DNA of 64,000 bases from Emticicia sp. 21SJ11W-3 (GTDB taxonomy: Bacteria > Bacteroidota > Bacteroidia > Cytophagales > Spirosomataceae), in assembly GCF_024138715.1 (NCBI RefSeq), contig NZ_CP092074.1, positions 1,302,001 through 1,366,000 on the forward strand, read 5' to 3'. A program made the translations under genes and the position numbers. The notes under the pieces were generated by a model that was given only the letters and a program-made list of their open reading frames with translations, did not search any database and was not told the origin of the DNA. Shown here piece after piece: positions 60,860 to 64,000 of this stretch. Position 1 is the first letter of the stretch, and each line of letters starts with the position of its first letter.

Positions 60860-61714
60860 ATGAGTACTAAAAGTTTAATTCTGATTAATCCATTTTCGGG
60901 GCGGTATTCTTATGAAGAAAAACTTTTCTTCTGGTTGCGCTTTGGCGTTTTAGGCTGCTTTGTGGGGCATGGCTTCTGGGGGCTTGTATTAAAGAAAGGC
61001 TGGGTGCCATTTTTTAAGGTTTTCTTTATTGATGAACCCATAGCTTACAATTTTATGCCTGTCATTGGTACTATGGATATTCTGATTGGCTTGGTTGTGT
61101 TTTTTTATCCCAACAGAGCTTTGCTGTTATGGGCGTCTTTCTGGACATTATTTACGGCCATGCTGCGCCCTTCGGCCAGTATGGGTATGTCTGAGTTTTT
61201 TGAAAGAGCTGGTAATTATGGTATACCAATTTTGTTTTTGCTGTTGCATGGCTTGCCTGCTACTGCTAAACAATGGTTTGAGAAACTGAAGCCACTGGGC
61301 TCGGTATCCTATATGCAGGCAAGTGTAATTGAGTGGGTATCAAGGCTGAGTCTGTTTAGCTTATTGGCCGGGCATGGCGGGTTGGCGGTATTCATGAACC
61401 ACCCTACACTAATTAAGAACATGACAGGGGTAGGGTTGCCGATGACCGGAGTAAACCTGCATATTTTTGGTCTGGTAGAGATAGCGCTGGCGTTTCTGGT
61501 TTTGCTCAAGCCTCGCATACCTGGTCTGTTAATCTTTATTTGCTTATATAAATTGGGCTATGAGTTGCTTTTCCCGATTGTGGGTAACCCGATAGACATT
61601 TTTGAAACCATTGAACGAATGGGTGATTACGTTTTGCCCATTATACTTTTTGAGTATTATCGATCAAAATATTTTAACCAGAGCCGGCAACATACAATGG
61701 TGCCGAAAGCCTGA
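60860..61714 (+). CDS. Membrane protein with two tandem DoxX-like halves
   Basis: This 284-aa integral membrane protein is built from two DoxX-like four-helix halves. Half one: FVGHGFWGLVLKKGW, PVIGTMDILIGLVVFFYP, FFERAGNYGIPILFLLLHG. Half two: LLAGHGGLAVFMNHP, HIFGLVEIALAFLVLLKP, ETIERMGDYVLPIILFEY. The matching GHG, GxxDI/EIalG and ER.G.Y.lPI motifs in each half show an internal duplication. DoxX domains occur in quinone and oxidative-stress complexes; the role here is not known. It lies 35 bases after the CRTAC1-type gene and 27 before the MFS transporter. Confidence 0.75.
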   Translation: MSTKSLILINPFSGRYSYEEKLFFWLRFGVLGCFVGHGFWGLVLKKGWVPFFKVFFIDEPIAYNFMPVIGTMDILIGLVVFFYPNRALLLWASFWTLFTAMLRPSASMGMSEFFERAGNYGIPILFLLLHGLPATAKQWFEKLKPLGSVSYMQASVIEWVSRLSLFSLLAGHGGLAVFMNHPTLIKNMTGVGLPMTGVNLHIFGLVEIALAFLVLLKPRIPGLLIFICLYKLGYELLFPIVGNPIDIFETIERMGDYVLPIILFEYYRSKYFNQSRQHTMVPKA

Positions 61715-61741
61715 TTACTAACCCTAAAAACCTGAAAGAAA

Positions 61742-62983
61742 TTGGAAACTAACCCGGCACAGACAATTTTGTCTCCTAAAATAAGAGCAATGGCATTTAT
61801 TCTTTGCGTAATCAGCTATGCTTTCGGAGGTACGGTTTCAACGCTGATGTCGGTGTATTTACCGGTTGCGGTACCACAATTGCTTAACGGCACAATAACT
61901 GAGGCCCGGCTTGGTGAAGTTGGTGCCTACATTAGTGCAGTATCGTTATATGGCTGGATGATAGGCGGAATACTTTTTGGAATCATAAGCGATAAAATCG
62001 GTCGTAAAAAAGTTCTGGTTTTTGTTACAGCTCTTTATGGCGCCGCAACCCTTCTTACAGTTTTTGTGCCTAACTGGTATATGCTGCTGGTTTATCGTTT
62101 TCTTTCCGGCATGGGTGTGGGTGGGGTGTTATTGGTAACTACTATTTATATTTCAGAAATTTGGATTGAGAAAACGCGTCCGATTATGGTAGGTGTGCTG
62201 GCAGTTGCTTTTCCGTTGGGCATTGTGGCATCAGGAGGTTTAAACGTACTTTTTTCAGAGTGGCGTCAGGCTTTCTGGCTTGGGCTTATTCCTTTAATTA
62301 CAGTAGTGCTGATAGGATTATTGCTGCCTGAATCTCCCAAGTGGAAAAACATCCAGAATGGGCCCGCTACTTCAATTAATGATTTGTTTAATGAAGCTTA
62401 TCGCCCGAATCTGGTTACTGGTTCAGTTATTTTCGGGGCAGTGTTGATAGGCCTGTGGGGCATTTTCTCGTGGTTGCCTACCTGGGTGCAATCTTTGTTA
62501 CCTGCCGGGCAAGACGGCCAGAAAGAAAGAGGAATAACCATGATGCTGCTGGGTATGGGAGGTATTGTCGGTGGGGTGATGTCTGGCTTTCTGATACGCG
62601 CTTTTGGAAGCCGAAAAACGCTGATGCTTACCTTTGTGGGTTGTGTAGGGGCCTGTTGCCTGCTTTTTATAACCAATAAGGTATTCAGTACGATTGTTTA
62701 TGCCGAAGCCGGTTTGCTTGCTCTATGTTTTGGTATCAGTCAGGGTGCATTATCAAGTTATATTCCTGAGTTATTTCCTACCAGCATAAGGGCAACGGCA
62801 ACAGGTTTTTGTTTCAATGTGGGTCGTTTCTTTACTGCCACTGCTGTGTTTTTTGTAGGTAGTCTGGTTACCCTATTTGGTGGATTTGGAAACGCGCTGC
62901 TTGCCTTTTCAGTAACATTTGTAGTGGCCCTGCTGGCCGCATACCTAACCCGGGATAAGAAGTCGAACCTGATTAACTCATAA
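61742..62983 (+). CDS. MFS transporter
   Basis: This 413-aa major-facilitator permease has twelve helices. Motif A is clear in loop 2-3 (GGILFGIISDKIGRKKVLVF) and repeated in loop 8-9 (GGVMSGFLIRAFGSRKTLML). The YRFLSGMGVGGVLLVTTIYISEI segment recalls the sugar/aromatic-acid subfamilies (AAHS, sugar porter). It probably imports, with protons, the product made available by the upstream envelope proteins, but direction and substrate are inference. The likely start is TTG at 61742, with a purine-rich stretch upstream; the ATG at 61790 would remove the 16 residues before the first helix and remains possible. Confidence 0.88.
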   Translation: METNPAQTILSPKIRAMAFILCVISYAFGGTVSTLMSVYLPVAVPQLLNGTITEARLGEVGAYISAVSLYGWMIGGILFGIISDKIGRKKVLVFVTALYGAATLLTVFVPNWYMLLVYRFLSGMGVGGVLLVTTIYISEIWIEKTRPIMVGVLAVAFPLGIVASGGLNVLFSEWRQAFWLGLIPLITVVLIGLLLPESPKWKNIQNGPATSINDLFNEAYRPNLVTGSVIFGAVLIGLWGIFSWLPTWVQSLLPAGQDGQKERGITMMLLGMGGIVGGVMSGFLIRAFGSRKTLMLTFVGCVGACCLLFITNKVFSTIVYAEAGLLALCFGISQGALSSYIPELFPTSIRATATGFCFNVGRFFTATAVFFVGSLVTLFGGFGNALLAFSVTFVVALLAAYLTRDKKSNLINS

Positions 62984-62994
62984 TATTTGTAGCA

Positions 62995-63564
62995 ATGGCA
63001 CATATAAAATTACCTGAAGAAGATTTACTGCCCGGTATACGCGGGTTAATGGCTTTCAGGCCAGATACAGCCAAACCACTTAATGCTTTGGCTGAGGTGT
63101 TGCTAAGAGATGAAAACAATGGTTTGTCAAGGGGAGAACGCGAGGCCATTGCCACGTACGTATCTTACCTGAACGACTGCCTCTTTTGCCAGCATGTGCA
63201 TGGCGCTGCCGCGCAATGTTATCTGGAAGACGACGGCACGCTGATTGGCCAGATAAAGAGAAATTTCAATGAGGCACCCATTTCAGACAAACTGAAAGCG
63301 TTGCTGGCCATTGCAGGCAGCGTGCAGAAAGGAGGAAAAAACGTGACTACTGAACAGGTTGAAGCAGCCAGAGCCACAGGCGCAAGCGATAAAGAGATTC
63401 ATGACGCCGTTTTAATAGCCGCCTCATTCTGTATGTTTAATCGTTACGTTGACGGTCTGGGAACATGGGCACCCACCGACCCACAGGTATATATACCCAG
63501 AGGTATGCGCATAGCGGCTGAAGGTTATGCCAGCTTTGATGCCATGAAAAGCATAGGAAAATAG
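62995..63564 (+). CDS. AhpD/CMD-like peroxidase-related protein (copy 3)
   Basis: This 189-aa third paralogue starts 11 bases after the MFS gene. The active motif is NDCLFCQHVHGAAA (CxxCxxxH intact), and the C-terminal half (EIHDAVLIAASFCMFNRYVDGLGTWAP) matches copy 1 almost exactly in its last part. The N-terminus is four residues longer (LPEEDLLPGIRGLMAFRPDTAK). It is cytoplasmic. Its location at the far end of the run, separated from the other copies by four unrelated genes, argues that it belongs to the same transcription unit rather than being a chance neighbour. Confidence 0.88.
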   Translation: MAHIKLPEEDLLPGIRGLMAFRPDTAKPLNALAEVLLRDENNGLSRGEREAIATYVSYLNDCLFCQHVHGAAAQCYLEDDGTLIGQIKRNFNEAPISDKLKALLAIAGSVQKGGKNVTTEQVEAARATGASDKEIHDAVLIAASFCMFNRYVDGLGTWAPTDPQVYIPRGMRIAAEGYASFDAMKSIGK

Positions 63565-63609
63565 AAGATCGGTACTTTGTGGTTTTGTTTTTACATACGT
63601 AGTTTTCAT

Positions 63610-63638
63610 ACACTGTGCATTATTTTGGTGCACAGTGT
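63610..63638 (+). terminator. Probable terminator of the haloperoxidase-type operon
   Basis: ACACTGTGCA and TGCACAGTGT are separated by 9 bases and followed by a T-containing tract. It lies 46 bases after the third AhpD-like gene and is the first clear stem-loop after that gene. Confidence 0.65.
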
Positions 63639-63722
63639 TTAGCTTTAAACATTGGGTTTATACCCAGAACAACCATTGCCTGACAAAGAAATTAGTGTTT
63701 TGTTTTTAGTTAAATAATTTCA

Positions 63723-63751
63723 ACTCTGCACTTCTTTTAGAGGTGCAGAGT
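63723..63751. repeat. Second inverted repeat before the last gene
   Basis: ACTCTGCAC and GTGCAGAGT are separated by 11 bases. It lies 45 bases upstream of the putative TTG start of the last gene. It shares a TGCAC-type core with the preceding hairpin. Confidence 0.5.
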
Positions 63752-63795
63752 ATCTTACAAACTTTTAAAATACCTCTTTAGCTCAGATTCATATA

Positions 63796-64000
63796 TTGAA
63801 AAGAATAGCATCCATAGGCCTCTTAATGCTTTTGCTCAATCATTTGTTCGGGCTTACAATTGCCATGCTGTTTTTTGAAGATAATTATCAGACACATTCA
63901 AATACAATTATAGAAGACAAGTGGAAGGTAATAAAATTGCCGGCTTCAAACAAAACCATAAGTATTGACAATACCATAAAAGAAGGTTTAATAAGAAGTG
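63796..64000 (+). CDS. Hypothetical membrane-anchored protein, partial (paralogue of the 50.0-kb gene)
   Basis: The last reading frame runs off the window. From a TTG at 63796 it reads LKRIASIGLLMLLLNHLFG and continues with an anchor, then IIEDKWKVIKLPASNKTISIDN. This aligns with LKKVASISLLALLVCNMLG and VMKVPMAIPY of the protein at 49991-50566. No in-frame ATG exists between the upstream stop and the anchor, so TTG (or ATT/ATA) is the likely start. It is the same uncharacterised family. The gene probably leads into another TonB-receptor-type locus beyond the window, by analogy with its family (inference). Confidence 0.6.
   Translation, partial: MKRIASIGLLMLLLNHLFGLTIAMLFFEDNYQTHSNTIIEDKWKVIKLPASNKTISIDNTIKEGLIRS

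Larger units (their letters stand above)
63565..63795. other. End-of-locus intergenic region with two hairpins
   Basis: This 231-base gap holds a perfect 10-bp hairpin (63610-63638), a short GGGT/ACCC stem, and a perfect 9-bp hairpin (63723-63751). The first ends the ten-gene run; the role of the second is unclear. Confidence 0.55.

Noticed and set aside
1-64000. CRISPR arrays, tRNA or rRNA genes, insertion sequences and prophage genes
   Set aside because: No regularly spaced repeats, cloverleaf-like stretches, transposase or phage protein motifs were found when reading the window.

Overview
The window looks like a chromosomal segment of a Bacteroidota bacterium, most likely of the Cytophagales type. 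Supporting signs are promoters of the TTTG / TAnnTTTG kind, weak or absent Shine-Dalgarno sequences, a type IX secretion C-terminal domain, a Bacteroidota-style LptD, carboxypeptidase-regulatory-like plus TonB-receptor architecture, and many lipoproteins. The species cannot be fixed from sequence alone. I see no rRNA, tRNA, insertion sequence, prophage or CRISPR array.

Layout. 0-6 kb (minus): an RND metal-efflux operon running leader protein, CzcA/CusA-like pump, TolC-like channel, adaptor (adaptor cut by the window edge). 6-21 kb (mostly minus): sugar and general metabolism, namely GH43, a secreted PQQ sugar dehydrogenase (plus strand), a Gfo/Idh oxidoreductase, an M20 peptidase, a flotillin/NfeD-like pair, a secreted GATase-like protein, VOC, ThuA, DUF4287, DinB-like, DoxX, quinone-oxidoreductase, PAP2 and acyl-CoA thioesterase genes. 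21-31.9 kb: pfkA-upp; DUF4230, MCE and amidase genes divergent from lptD; then GlcNAc-kinase-like, carotenoid-biosynthesis, amidohydrolase and glycosyltransferase genes. 32-49.3 kb: GreA-like, a ThiF/MoeB-rhodanese fusion, FKBP, Prc-type protease, an ECF sigma factor with a repeat-containing membrane partner, a PepSY-like lipoprotein, NUDIX, a Tat-exported Gfo/Idh, hslU, arfB and dnaG. 49.3-64 kb: a one-directional plus-strand run.

The most unusual region is about 50.8-63.6 kb. Ten closely spaced plus-strand genes encode an outer-membrane barrel, a lipoprotein with the complete vanadium-haloperoxidase/PAP2 motif, a second barrel, two AhpD/CMD-like proteins, a TonB-dependent receptor without a SusD partner, a CRTAC1-type VCBS/ASPIC lipoprotein, a protein with two tandem DoxX-like halves, an MFS transporter and a third AhpD/CMD-like protein. 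Two related small membrane-anchored proteins, both lacking an obvious ATG start, flank it. Inference: the locus combines envelope oxidative or haloperoxidase-like chemistry with uptake of a small molecule and AhpD-type thiol redox proteins. The substrate cannot be read from the sequence, and I know of no described system with this gene set.

Perfect stem-loops lie between most convergent gene pairs and serve as good intrinsic terminators. Two-part Bacteroidota promoters are clearest upstream of pfkA, hslU and the Tat-exported Gfo/Idh gene.
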